Assembly (NCBI GenBank): GCA_965153455.1
Contig: OZ234493.1
Span: 28,882,213-28,946,212 of the forward strand
Direction of reading: 5' to 3'
Length of the DNA: 64,000 bases
Source: Sphagnum compactum
Taxonomy: Eukaryota > Bryophyta > Sphagnopsida > Sphagnales
Position 1 is the first letter of the stretch; every line of letters starts with the position of its first letter. This document shows, piece by piece, positions 38,201 through 51,323 of the stretch. The notes below the pieces were generated by a model that ran no database searches, was not told the DNA's origin, and worked only from the letters and a program-made list of their open reading frames with translations. A program made the position numbers and the translations under genes.

Positions 38201-39161
38201 ACGCACTCCACACGCTTGATTTGTCACGGTGTTCCAACTTGAAAGAAGTACCTTTATCTATTGGCCAATTGAACGCACTCCACACGCTTGATTTGTCACG
38301 GTGTTCCAACTTGAAAGAACTGCCTTCATCTATTGGCCAATTGAACGCACTCCAAAAGCTTCAATTGTCGCAATGTTCCAACTTGAAAGAACTAACTTCA
38401 TCTATTGGCCAATTGAACGCACTCCAACAGCTTAATTTGTGGGGGTGTTCCTACTTGAAAGAACTACCTTCATCTATTGACCAATTGAATGCACTTTCAC
38501 AGCTTCTTTTGTCAGAGTGTTCTAACTTGAAAGAACTACCTTCATCTATTGGCCAATTGAACGCACTCCACACGCTTGATTTGTCACGGTGTTCCAATTT
38601 GAAAGAACTACCTTCATCTATTGGCCAATTGAACACACTCCGAAAGCTTAATTTGTGGGGGTGTTTCTACTTGAAAGAATTACCTTCATCTATTGGCCAA
38701 TTGAATGCACTTCAAATTCTTAATTTGTTAGAGTGTTCAAACTTGAAAGAACTACCTTCATCTATTAGCCAATTGAACACATTCCAACAGCTTCATTTAT
38801 GGGGTGTTTCAACTTGAAAGAACTACCTTCATCTATTGGCCAATTGAACGCACTCCACACGCTTGATTTGTCAGGGTGTTCCAATTTGAAAGAACTACCT
38901 TCATCTATTGGCCAATTGAACGCACTCCAAGAGCTTAATTTGCGGGGGTGTTTCTACTTGAAAGAATTACCTTTATCTATTGGTCAATTAAACGCACTAC
39001 AACAACTTGTTTTGTCAAGGTGTTCTAACTTGAAAGAACTACCTTCATCTATTGGCCAATTGAATGCACTTCAAGAGGTTGATTTGTTAGGGTGTTCCAA
39101 CTTGAAAGAACTACCTTCATGTATTGGCCAATTGAATGCACTCCAAGACCTTGATTTGTGA
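32228..39161 (+). pseudogene. NLR immune receptor with alpha/beta-hydrolase N-terminus (HNL type), disrupted
   Basis: Five in-phase exons: 32228-32526, 33261-33669, 34186-34338, 34506-35555 and 35743-39161. Exons 1-3 form a SERAC1-like alpha/beta-hydrolase: oxyanion region IIFFHGIAFG, WLPEDL, nucleophile elbow AYSFGGLV, and triad His in DANHLTICKPP. Exon 4 is NB-ARC: P-loop GMGGIGKTT, kinase-2 LMVVDDVG, GLPL motif CGGLPLSLKVLG, RNBS-D FLDIACFLGG and an MHD-like IHEQLRDMG. Exon 5 has a short irregular LRR start and then 24-residue repeats. Disruptions: TGA about 32422 where related proteins have Arg (CGA), TAA at 33547-33549, TAA at 36355-36357 and 36499-36501, and a one-base loss near 38803 that shifts frame. 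No start codon is assigned. The hydrolase-NBS-LRR class is known from bryophytes; immune function is inferred. Confidence 0.88.
36001..39161 (+). repeat. About 44 tandem 72-bp units encoding 24-residue LRRs
   Basis: Unit consensus SNLKELPSSIGQLNALHTLD plus LSRC; variants of the last eight residues (QKLQLSQC, QELNLRGC, QQLHLWGC, SQLDLSWC) recur. Units are near-identical in DNA, including third codon positions, which shows recent amplification or gene conversion. Some pairs repeat as 144-bp blocks. The array closes with TGA at 39159-39161. Confidence 0.95.
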
Positions 39162-40200
39162 AAATGTTCGAGCTTGAAGGAAGTATCTTCATTTATTGGC
39201 TAATTGAACGCACTTTAAAAGCTTCATTTGTGGGAGTGTTAGAACTTGAAAGAACTACCTTTATTTACTAACCAATTGAATGGAATCCAAGAGCTTGATT
39301 TGTCAGGGCGTTCGAACTTGAAAGAACTACCTTCATCTATTGGCAATTGAATGCACTTCAAACGTTTGATTTGTCAAGGTATTCCACTTGAAAAAACTAC
39401 CTTCATCTATTGGCCAATTGAATGCACTCTAAGACCTTGATTTGTAAAAATGTTCAAACTTGAAGGAAGTATCTTCATTTATTGGCCAATTGAATGCACT
39501 CCAAGAGCTTGTTTTATCAGGGTGTTTGAACTTGAAAGAATTAGTTTTATCTATTGGTCAATTGAATGCACTCCAAAAGTTTGATTTGTTAAGGTGTACC
39601 AACTTGAAAGAAGTACCTTCATGTATTAGCTAATTGGATGCAATCCAAAAGCTTGATTTGTTAGGGTGTTACTATTTGAAATAATTACATTTATGTATTG
39701 GCCAATTGAATGCACTCCAAAAGTTTTATTTGTACGAGTGTCGCAACTTGAGAGAACTGCTTTCATCTATTAGCGAATTGAAATCACTGCAAATCTTTAT
39801 TTATAAGATTTTTGCCACTTGAAAACATCATGAAATAAGTACATTCATCTAGGGGCGAATTGAATGCACTCAAAGTGCTTCATTTGTCAAGGTGATTTAA
39901 CTTGAAATAACTACTTTCATTTATTTACTAGTTGAATACATTCCAAGAAAGCTTCATTTGTTAGGGTGTTCCAACTTGAAAAAACTACTTTCATTTGTTA
40001 GTCATTGAGTGCATTTGAAACTCTTGATTTGTGTGAATGCTTCAACTTGCAAGAATTACTTACATGTACATTGGCCAATTAAATGCAATCCAAAAGTTTT
40101 AATAGTGGGAATGTATGAACTTGTAGGAATTACTTACATTTATTGGCCAATTTATTGCATTCAAGGAACTTAAGGTCTTTCAATTTGAAAGTATTAATTA
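39162..40200 (+). repeat. Decayed continuation of the LRR array (about 14 units)
   Basis: The same 72-bp motif (ttcatctattggccaattgaatgcactcc) continues with many substitutions, stops and frameshifts and fades out at about 40200. It is older than the homogeneous block upstream and is not translatable as one frame. Confidence 0.85.
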
Positions 40201-40223
40201 CCTTCATCTATCACCAACTGAAT

Positions 40224-40250
40224 CACTAGTAGAAAACCCCTCTTTTTCAA
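40224..40250 (+). mobile_element. CACTA-type (En/Spm) transposon terminus, 5' end-like
   Basis: CACTAGTAGAAAACCCCTCTTTT resembles CACTA-superfamily termini (CACTAxxAGAAAA). It lies immediately after the decayed LRR array. A matching inverted terminus was not found with certainty. Confidence 0.5.
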
Positions 40251-41158
40251 CCAACCCGCCTTCGACTTGACATCGTCTTCAACTACGTTTCAATTGTAAT
40301 TGTTTGAATATTTAAAAAAATTATTCACAATTTCCAAGTAAATTGAACTGCCTACTCTTTGGTGGACAAATGAAGGCAAATCCCAACTATTTTGGAGCTC
40401 ATGGAATATTCTTAGCACCCACATGGTCTACAATTGAATTCTAGTTGAAACATTGACTTGGAAAGTTACATAGTCTATAATCAAGCCTCCCAAGGTGGTG
40501 TGTCAAGTAAGAAAGTCCCATATTTAACTACTTTGGTCAATCACAAAACATAGTGATGGATGGTAGATCACACATGGATGGATGACATTGAGATTGGGAC
40601 TAATGTCTTTGTTGCAAGTGCATAATGAGATTGTTTCTCAACTACAACTACAAATTGAAAGGCAAAAAACAAAATTTTGGGCACTCTTGCATATTATGTC
40701 AACACCTCAATTACAAGTGTTAATTAGTAAACGTGACAACAACCACTGTGCCATGCTCTACAAACATTGGTATGCATGGTTCTGGTTTTAAAAAACAAAT
40801 ATTTATCAAGGTTGTCAAAACTAACAAAACCACAATGATGAAAATATATTCCTTCTCTTTGAAAAATCTAAACAATTAGATTTTGAAAACTATCAAATTA
40901 ATTAATGATTTTTCATGAACATTCAAATCCTAGGTTCCATGATAGATGGTGGGCAAAAATGATTCAACTTTCAAGAAAGCATTATTCACATCAAGATGTG
41001 ACCTTTCACCCAATTCCCTATTAAAAGAAATTTGGCATTGAGAAAAAAATATAATAACACTAATTTTGTGTATACTTCAATGCAGGAGAAAATATATATG
41101 GACATGGATAGCTTAATGCCCAAGAAAAGAAAAGACCTTTTCATCAGTAAAAAATTGT

Positions 41159-41400
41159 CACTAGTAGAAAAAAACTAAAACGTAACTAAATGATTTGTGA
41201 CTACATGTGACTAATTGTCATTTACAACTAAAATTGGTTACATTTATAATTGAAAATTATATCACACATTTTTTGGTCACATTTATGACTATGTTGCAAC
41301 TATTTATTGGTTTTTCATTCTTCCAATGGAACTATTCACATTATTTTCATCTTAAAAGGCCTTTGTATGGCCCATTAGTTGCAAAAGTGACCAAGAAATG
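41159..41400 (+). mobile_element. Second CACTA-type terminus, same orientation
   Basis: CACTAGTAGAAAAAAACTAAAAC starts at 41159, followed by subterminal gtgact/gtcac words (tgtgactacatgtgactaat). Both termini point the same way, so they are probably two separate elements or a nested pair. A possible degenerate opposite end (aacaaactagtg) lies near 43395. Confidence 0.45.
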
Positions 41401-41409
41401 GTAATTTAG

Positions 41410-44400
41410 TTATTTATACATTAAGTTATGTATGTTATTAATTTTGTATAGGGTAAGTCATGTGTTTTATGTTATGGTAATTATTTATAACTTAAAATGT
41501 ATATTTAAAATCCATATTTAATCTTTTTACATTAATCATAATGTAATTTGAGTAATTAGTGTAATTATTATCATTATTATACAATGGATATATCTATTAT
41601 TTATAATTACTTATTTACAATAAATAGTTATTTTTCCAGCATAAAAATTTACCCTAAAATTTTTTTTTTTACAATGCTAAAAATACGTTAAAAATTATAT
41701 AATATTTAATTGCACTCATAATGTGTAATATTGATTATTATAATTTAAAATAAGATTTATAATTCTTATGGTAATTTTACTATAATATGGATAATTCATG
41801 TACTTCTTGTAATTAAATCAATTCGATTATAGTAAATTATTGTATTTATAACTTTAAATTACTTATTTACAATTAACAATTATCAAAACTGCAAAATATT
41901 CAAATTAATTATTCATATTTTTACGGTAATCAAAATTAATTACTGCAATTATAATAATTTAATGAAAGTTCATGACTGTATGTTTAGTGTTATTTTTTGA
42001 ATTTCATGATTATGTGCATATTCTTATTCAAATTAGCAATTTTAATTTGTAAATATTTTTGTCACATTGATGATTTCACCATATGTTTATGACACTTGAA
42101 TAATATACAATATGTAAAAAATCAAATGTGATGAAAGAATGAGCCACCCTATCTTATAACTACCCCACATGTCATCTTTGTGGATTGTGATTTAGTTGCA
42201 ATAATTTATTGACGACCTCTGTCGAACATGCCTATCACACTTGGTGTATAGGAGAATACACACAACTTTGTCCCATTGTGTTGTTCCTTTTTGTAACGCC
42301 ATCTTTATTACAAACCGGTGTGCAACTTGGGGTTTAAAACTAGATTCCAAGGATGTTCAAGGAAGGGTGGGCATGAAAATAGGAGCAAATATGGTACAAT
42401 CACTCCCAATGGAAACACCCAACATTTCATTTTCACATGTGTGAAACACACTTTTGAATACATTTTGTTGTCTATATGTTTATGTTATTTATTTCCATTC
42501 ATTTGTGTGTTTTGTTTCAAGATCTATCGTTTTCAATAATCAATTTTCCATTGTTCTCTTTTAGTCCTTAATCTTGATGCACATGAATCAATCTAGTTCA
42601 TTGAGTCTTAATGTCCTTTCGATATCATCCTTAATGAATTTCTTACATACGCATGGTCAAGATCAATTAATGCACCTTCATAATTTTTGTCACAAGAGGT
42701 GTCAAACCACTAATTTTTGTGGGAACCAAGGTGTGGTTTCAAGAATTTAGAATCCTTAATAAGTCTTAGTACAAGACCTTATAATTTTCCAAAATATAGG
42801 AAATTTTGGAAGGAAATGAATTAAATCCTTTTGAATTGGGAATATGAGTCCTTGATTTTGTAGGAACATTTACTACCTAATAGTTCTTAGAAAATAAGAT
42901 CCATGATTTAGGATCCTCAATTCTTCATTAAGACATGCAATTTTGTGTTAGGAATTGGATTCTTGGGTTACAACTCCACTATTGTTTTATGAAACCCAAT
43001 CTTGCATATTGAGCTTAATTAAGTCTTATATTTCATTTTTCAATCCTACTTCAAGAGTGTGGATCTTATACTAACAATATTATACCCTATATTGAGGAAA
43101 ATTCATTCCATTTTTTATCATTGTATTGGTAGGGAAAGTAAGAAACGTCATTGGAAATACAATATAAAGTTTTTGCATTAAAGATGTTTCACCATTTGTC
43201 TCTAAGGTTCTACAAGACTTGACCAACATCTTGCCAAAACAAAGCACAAGAATTCATGGCAGAAAAGAGGATGGTAGGGTAATGTTTCATGAACTTTTAC
43301 CACATTCAGCAATAGGTGAAACATTCATTCCAATTGGCATAAACACAAAAAATCATGACAAGCTATCCAATGTTGCATGTGAGTATGCTTCAACAAACTA
43401 GTGATAATTCTTGAACACTTGCACATGGAGCAATGAACACACCCATTTCAACTATTGAATCATGTGATCATTTACCAAAACCTAGTTTATTGGCCCAAAT
43501 GCCCCAACAATGCATATATTGGTTATATTTCATTTAAAATTTGGTGTATGATGCATATGTGGAGTTTCTATAATAAAGGTTTCACTCTAAAAAGTGAAGG
43601 TGCCAAGTGAAGGTGATGGTCATGTTCCTTTTTTAGGAATTTTTATTTGTAATAAAAATAATTATCGTCCCTAAGAAGATTTAACCAAATTTGGCAAGAA
43701 ACCAAATATGAAGTACAAATCTTTAATCATTTTTTAATTTCTTGACTACACACTAAAAATAAAATATTAGAATGAAGATTTTTTAAAAGTTTTTTCTTCA
43801 CTTATGGTCTTTGAAAACTTCCAATATTTATCTATGAAAGAAAGTAGTTTATTTGATTTGTTTGTCACATTGAAATCTCCCAAACCATGGTGCATCTTGT
43901 CATGCTTTTGGTGTCATTGGAAAGCTTTCAATGAATAAAGGTGTATCAAGTTGGTTTCATAATGTTTCAACTTATAATGCAAAAGTTATTGAAAACTATT
44001 TTTTCATTGAAAATTCATTTAAATAAAAAAATTATAATTTAATTTGGGCACACTCTTGGTATTGTTAGAAAATTTTCAATTCATATGATTTAATGAAGGT
44101 GTTTGGATTTGCATAAATTCAATGACATTTGCGAAAAATATTGAATTTTGAGTAGTTTTTTTGTTCAAAATTCAATTAAATTACCAAAAAATGGTTTTGG
44201 AAGGAAAAAATGGGTAACCAATTCACATTTAGGCCAATGACATAGGCTACACCAATACATTTGAGTTATAGTCTTTCATCAACGGTCATTTTGGAAGAAG
44301 TAATGGCAAAATTTCTCACAAAATCTATGTATGAAAAATGAAACTACCTTAGGAAGGGGAATGGAACCTTGGGACTTAAGAGTAACTTATTTCAATGTTC

Positions 44401-47400
44401 TTAAAGTTTTGCATTCATTTTACATGCAAAGGGTGTCAATGGCATTATAGTGAAAATAGGCAACCTTTATTTTGAGGTGTGTTATTATTATAGGTGAAGG
44501 TTCGTCTAAGCTAGGCATTCTTTTAGGTGTTCCTCCCCTCTCCTTGTTTAATATGCTTCTTGCAAGGGGGGGGGAGGGTTCAAATACTTGATTTCTTCTC
44601 GTTCCCCTTGCGATTGCCCTCTTTGGAGTATTCTTATTTTGTTAGGACTTGGGGTCCTTCCATCTTATACCTTTTTTTCCCCCTTTGTTGGGTTCTTTGT
44701 TTTATTGATAATTGGTAGGTTTTCATCAGTTTTGAATTCTTTCACATGATGTAATAGTGATCCTAGACATGCAACCTATTAAAAATTTCTATAGTATTTT
44801 ATGTCATGCAATCACGCATATGTTAATGTCAAGTTTCAACCCAGAAAAGATGGAGCCGTTATTACTATTTTCTCAAGTCTTTTGCTTGGAACGTAAGGAT
44901 ATTATGAATCCACAATAAAGACAAAGTTTATTGTGACATATTTATCACGTCTTTTGCAGGGAAAACAAAGTTATTTTGAATTCAATTATAACTCAATTAT
45001 GAAATGTCATTGGTATATGGAAAATCACTAGGATGATCATCAATTGGATGCAACATATAAAATCATCAATTAAAATCCAATATAATGATCATCATCTGAA
45101 ATCGCATCAAGCATTACAAGTTAAAAACATATAAACAAATTCAATTTTGCATTAGTAATGACTAAGTATGAGATGGAAAAACCTCTTTGTCTACATTGTA
45201 ACAAAAGGATCTGAGGCCATTAGACAAGTTTATAACATTCTATGATTGTGACCTTTGGATGCAAGAAGATCATCGCAAGAGGGAATAGATATGTTGACCT
45301 TTTATTGCACCAATGAATCGTCAATTAAGTTTTCTTATTTTCACAAAAAAATCTTTTCATCATCATTTTCAATCTTCATCCTTGATGGACCAACTTTCTA
45401 ATCCACTTGATATAACATCTACCAACAATCATATAACTCGAATTTAATGACAAAAATTCAAGTAACATTGTGGGCAAGTGTGGATGTTTTTGGCCCTTGA
45501 AGGCTTCTATGACAACCATTCGATGAATGCACTACTTAATGTACTCAACTCACAATGGGAATACTTCATTACAAGTCATGGTTACAATGGTTGCCCACAA
45601 TAATACTCTATTGATGGTTCTAATAATAAGCAACTAATGTTATCTTCTTTTTGGTAAGTTGTCTAATGAGGGTCCCTTGTGAATATCATTAGACATGTTG
45701 ACAAGATCTTGCTAGATTTTGTTTCTCCCGGACTTTGAAATCATTGCCATGATTTAGTAACTCAAACTTCAAACAATAGTTCACATAAATCATATACACA
45801 AGGTCACCACCCACATTAATTAGGCATTTTCAAAAATTCAACTCCATGATTCTCAACCCATACTTTAAATTAATAAATTATTCAACCTCTCTTTCTACAC
45901 AAAATTCTAACAATCCAATATGAAATAGTTGATGTTTTTGAAACTTTCAAATGGTTAGGATCTTACTCCACCTTGAAAAGCCTTGATAATATCTGGCCCA
46001 ACTAAGAAAAGAATTTATCCACCTTATTATTATCTAATTTTTTAATATGCACAAATTTAAACGACCATAAGTTTAATTATAATTCTTTTTGCATCAAATT
46101 TTCATAACTTATATTTATTTAAATTGTTAATTTTAGTATTTGTCAAGAAAAAACAACACATGAATAATGACCATTTTTTGAAGGTTTGAAAGATGTAGTG
46201 AAAAAAAATCCTATTTGCACCCTTAAATGGATAAATATAATTCTTTTCACACAAGTAGCATACAAATCTCATGTTCTTAGCCATTAACCATTCCACCTCA
46301 TTCAAAACAAACAAAGGTAAAAGGTAATTAATAAACATATGATCTATTTTCTAAAAGGTATTTCATGCATGCATTTCCATAGTCAAGATTTCACATAAAT
46401 GGGCCACAAATGGAACTAATTCATTTATTAATTGAACATATTAATAATTAATACTTTAAAATTCTAATACATTATATGTTTTTTATAACTCTTAATATCA
46501 AGGATTATGCAGAAAATATATTAATTATAAATTAGTGTTCAAAATAAGCATAACCTTATCATAAAACTAACTAAATTATAAAATTTATTCAACAACCAAT
46601 ATATGACACCCTACATTTCTATTGATGTATTTTCAAAATTCAAAGAAGAATGCCCCTCCTAATCATGTTCGATGCATCGCATGACGAGGTGATCAATAAA
46701 TTGAGATGAAAACAGTTGACAATTTGAAAACAAAGGCAAAAACATTTGATGCAACACAAGAAGAGGTCCTTGTTGTAGTGATGATGTTTGTTACAATGGT
46801 GACACTTGTTACAATGGCAAGACTCATTGTAACAACGATGTTCATTGAAACATTCTTAAATCATGAGGAAGTTTTCTAAATCCTTTTAAAGGTTGTAGAA
46901 CATAAACATAAACTTGAAGAGTGATGACCAAAGGTATTTGCACTTCATGTTGAACCTAATACACGAAAGACACAATGTTCGTTGGAAAACCACCATAATT
47001 CCCTTCAGAATGTATATTGTTATTTTGAAAGTGATCATCAAAGGGTCAATGATCTTCATTATTTGGAAATTGTTCACAATTAACTATAGGAGATAATGTG
47101 TTCTCCAATCTTGGTTATGAAAACAAATACCACAATAATGTATATTGTCATCATTGGTCGAATTTGACAAGGTTTGTTGTTTTGCACCTTCACATTATGA
47201 CAATATTTTTTCACTTGATTTTGATGAAACTTTTGAAACTCAAGTTATTAATAGTGATCATAGTTGAAATGTTAGTTATTCATGACAAAGTTGGAGGCCT
47301 ACATCGCAAAAAGAGCCTAAATTGCCTTTATGTTTCATAAGGACATTATTGTTGTAGTACTATAACAATGTTTTAGGTTCTTGTGTCTTATCACAAATTG

Positions 47401-48680
47401 AATCACATTTGTAAAATGTGAACAACCTCCATTTGACCATTCTTATTATTGCTATCACCAGGAACACCCACATTTTATGTCATCTTCTTCGTCCAATGCA
47501 TATTAGCCCCTCACCAATATTTATCCTCTTCTTAAACTAGTTAGAATTCTTGATGTTACGTATCAAAAAAAACCATTTAAGGCATTTGGGGGCATGTGCT
47601 CAATTAACATGCACCATATGTGAGTAACATCATGACCATGAAATATTATTAAAAACTAAAAGTGATTGTGCTAAAAATATGTTGTGTCAATTTTGTACTA
47701 CTCAAATAAACATTTTTCATACCTGACATCAAACAATGACAAATATTAAATGAATTAAAACATTGGGCAACCAAGCAATATAAACAATAGAACAATGTAA
47801 CTAATGTTTGTTCAATTCTTAAATAGCTAACAACTAAACATTAGGAATGCATCTACATATGAAAGATTATTATGATTCCAACCACACAAAGTTCGAATAA
47901 ATCCAAAATCTTTACTAATTATTTCAAAATCAAATAGAAACCATAAATAGTGGTAGATAGACTCCAAATACATGCCACCAATAGCATCATGACCAAGATC
48001 AAGAAAATCACTAACCAAAAGTTTGCATGACTTTGTATTCTTCATAATAAAGAATATTATGGAATAGTAGTAAGCAAAGTGTACTTGCACACCTACAAGA
48101 TGAGTAATTTGATGAAGCATATGGTTTAAAATACGGAGTTCCTACTCCCAAGTGATTAAGATGACCTTCAACACAACCTTGTTTACATTATGAGATTTTT
48201 CCATCATAATTTGAACATTCATGCACTCACACAAAAGAAAACATGATGATATCCATGTTGAACTCCAACTTTTCATCCACTAGAAAGAATCTTGTCCTTT
48301 GCAATAAAAAAAAGAATGACTAAAAGTCCTCAATGACTTTATGAATGAGTATATTCATACAATATAACTTTTAATCCTACATGGAAAAATAAATAGTCAT
48401 AAATGAGTTGCTTTTGTCAATGATGGATGATAATATTACATATGCTTATAACAAATTCATAATTAGTTGACAATTTTTTTCATCTATAGGACACAATCCA
48501 TGGCAAAGGACAAAATGATGCAAAGTTTTAGGTGTCATTTATATGACTATGAAATGAACATTGTTTAAATTGACATGGACAATGATAACATGGTTTTTCA
48601 ATGCAACTATCAAATCACTATATTTGAACATGGCAATTGATGTATGACTAAAGAATGACTACTATGCAATGACATGGGTA
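41410..48680. other. Long AT-rich intergenic region, no gene recognised
   Basis: Over 7 kb of AT-rich DNA with no frame longer than about 100 residues and no domain I can name. Small frames at 42241-42539, 43219-43401 and 44527-44718 show no splice-supported homology. G-rich run at about 44567-44576. Probably deeply decayed transposons. Confidence 0.45.
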
Positions 48681-49125
48681 ATGTTGACCACCTACCTACC
48701 TACTTGCTACTTCTTATCTCTTACAACCTATTTACTTCCTACTTACTATCCTACAACTTGCTTACTACCTACCTTGTACTCTTTTAATAATAATAAATAA
48801 ACATGTGAAATAAAAAACTTAATAAAAATTGGATACTATTTTGGTGTAGTCCATTGGTAAGGACTTGGTTTTATCCTTGTGAAGGTGAGATGTTCAATTC
48901 CTATTAATATTCAATTGCAACCTATATGCATTCCTAAAAGCCTGGGGAAAGTAGGCTAAACTAAGGTAGTTAGGTAGGTAGGTTAGGTAGATTGGTAGTT
49001 TAGGTAAATAGGGTAGTTTATGTAGGTTGTTTAGGTTATGCTACGTAGATCAAGCTAACCTAAGTGCCTACCTACTTTTTTTGACCTACCTAGACCTATT
49101 ACTTACCTACCTACCTATTAAAAAT
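48680..49125. repeat. CTAC/GTAG-rich tract with fold-back potential
   Basis: A left block rich in acctacctacct (48690-48775), a middle block rich in taggtaggtaggttaggtag (48965-49030) and a right block with cctacctac (49060-49120) are of opposite polarity and could pair. A tRNA-like segment sits between them. Confidence 0.6.
48843..48903 (+). mobile_element. tRNA-like (SINE head-like) segment
   Basis: A D-arm-like stem AGTCC/GGACT encloses ATTGGTAA, and a B-box-like TGTTCAATTCC follows 44 bases after the A-box. The anticodon and acceptor stems do not form well, so I call it tRNA-derived and not a functional tRNA. Confidence 0.35.
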
Positions 49126-49139
49126 TATTTTTTATAAAT

Positions 49140-50250
49140 AATCCAAAAGAATAATTTTAATTTAAGTTTGATCGGTCAAATGGTCCACTATCTATTATTC
49201 ATATTCTACATTCATTACCATGACACATTAGTAATATTTACGACTTTGCTTTATGACTTGTTTAGTATAACTTGACAAGTATCCTTTATAACTACATGAT
49301 GAAGAATGACATGTCAAAAATTCAATGACTTGTCCTAAACAACTCGTTTGACATGACTAAAGTCCTTTTAGTCATATAATGTCCAATATGATTACAAAAT
49401 CAATCATAAATTGAGTCATAAATTTAAAATTTTCTTCTAATGTTCTTATTTGTAGCTCAAAATATATGATTAAAAGATAGGTAAATATTTATGAGGCTCA
49501 TAATTGGATAACACTCCATGTTAGTCTTCACCATCATCATGAAAATTTTGACTAACAATTGGCTAAATTGCTTCAACAAAATATCTTCAATACTAATAGA
49601 TGTATCCATATTCCAATGAGTTTTCCAAGCATCAAATCACCTTCTTGCCCAATTATCATTCCTCACGTTCATCTTTGAAAACTCACTTTCAAGTTTATTC
49701 CATTTATCTTCTAAAAACAAAAAGAAGTCTTTCCAAACCAAATATTTGTCACTTTAATGTCCAAGTATAAGAACATGTGTTAACCCTTGAACATTTACAT
49801 TCTTTACACCACAAATTTGACCATTGTCATGTTGAAATTTCCATAATATTACAACAAATAACACTCGCCAAAAGAATATCACTATGCATGACACCATTGT
49901 GATTGTTACCACCAATAGTATGCATTGAAAGGACCTCAGCCTCCACAACAATATTGCAATCAATATCTTGAACAACCAATTTTGGAATAACCTCAATTTC
50001 CACTAAACAAGAACCTTCCTTTATGAAATATTGTATTTAAATTGCAATAGTTGTATCATAAGGCAAATCTCATGATCTTTCAAGTATGTAAAAATATCAA
50101 TTAAATCAATTAAAATAATGAAATCTAAAAAAACAAAGATAAATCGAAGCCATAATCAAACTCCAAAAAAATGACATCATTTAAACAATTAATGGCCACA
50201 ATATCTTTCTAAACACAATGCACTATAATTGATTGTTTCTTTTAAAAATT
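49140..50250. other. AT-rich spacer, nothing recognised
   Basis: No coding signal or structured element seen. A minus-strand frame at 49754-49996 has no recognised motif. Confidence 0.4.
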
Positions 50251-50254
50251 GAGA

Positions 50255-50894
50255 ACCTGCAGCAAGAGTATGCTAAACTTAACCATATCAATTGGAAGAC
50301 CCATAATGATTTGACTCGTCTCCAAGCTTATTTGGAGCGAATGACGTGAAATTATGCCAAAATGGAGGTCCAATTCAAAACAATATGGTATCACACGTAA
50401 TTGCCCACATAAAATTTGAAAGGGAGAAGCAAAGTCTTATTGCTCAAATCCAAGACTAGAAGGGTAAGTATGAGACAACTAAGGTATAATTGAACAAACT
50501 TAACCCCATTCTACCTGTTAGAATGAACAACATGTTGAAGGAGTTTGAGGAATTGTTGCTAGACAATACCCTATTCAAGGTGCAAAACCAAGCCTTGGGA
50601 GATAGAAACCCCAAGTGGAAGGAGTGGTGGAAAACCGTTCAGGAGTTCGCAGAGGAGCAGATTTAGGACAATATGGAGTTGGCTCGCTTTGATGAACAGA
50701 GTTTTTTACTCGAACTGCAAGCCTACCAAACTACTTTCCTTGATTTCAAATATGAACCCCCGAGTTTTATGTTTGTGGAAATTGGAACTATTAACAGAGT
50801 TCCAACAATGCCATATGTAGTGCAACATGTTATTAAACCAATTAGTCCACTAAGAGGTGGAACATGTTTAGATTTCATACCCTTACTTGTTTAA
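50255..50894 (+). pseudogene. Retroelement remnant, coiled-coil gag-like or pol-tail frame
   Basis: Reads QEYAKLNHINWKTHNDLTRL, and further on frames such as NMLKEFEELLLDN and ELARFDEQSFLLELQAYQT, broken by stops and frameshifts. The sequence is charged and helical with no diagnostic enzyme motif. I link it to a retroelement only because a polypurine tract and LTR-like start follow about 430 bp downstream. Confidence 0.4.
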
Positions 50895-51323
50895 ACTTTA
50901 TTATACTTGTTTCAATGACCATTGTTGTTAGTCAACCTGTGGAAGGTAGTGAGAGATCTGACAAGAAACAAGATGAACCTATGAATCCTTCATTCATTAT
51001 ACTAGACAGTAGATTAGAATTTTTGGAATTCAAATCTATTACCTTTGACACCACATTAGATAGGTATAGGTCATGAGGTTATTTTGATATCTAATACCCT
51101 GCTTGCCTCGAAGGTATTTACAACACCCATAATGACCTTTGAAGACACACTTGATCTACAAAAGATTGCAACGCTAACCGGTCTTCAAATTTTGAGTCAT
51201 ATTGAACTTATGGAGGTAGTAGGGTGTTGAATATGTTGAAGAAGTCATCAATCAACCGGTTACAGAAGGGTAAATTTAACTCAAAACTTTGAGCTAACAT
51301 TTTGAGGATGAAATGTAGATTTC

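Noticed and set aside
36777-38636. Minus-strand open frames of about 60-100 residues across the LRR array
   Set aside because: A 72-bp repeat is a multiple of three, so frames free of stops appear on both strands. The plus strand encodes clear LRRs and the minus translation is only a shadow repeat.
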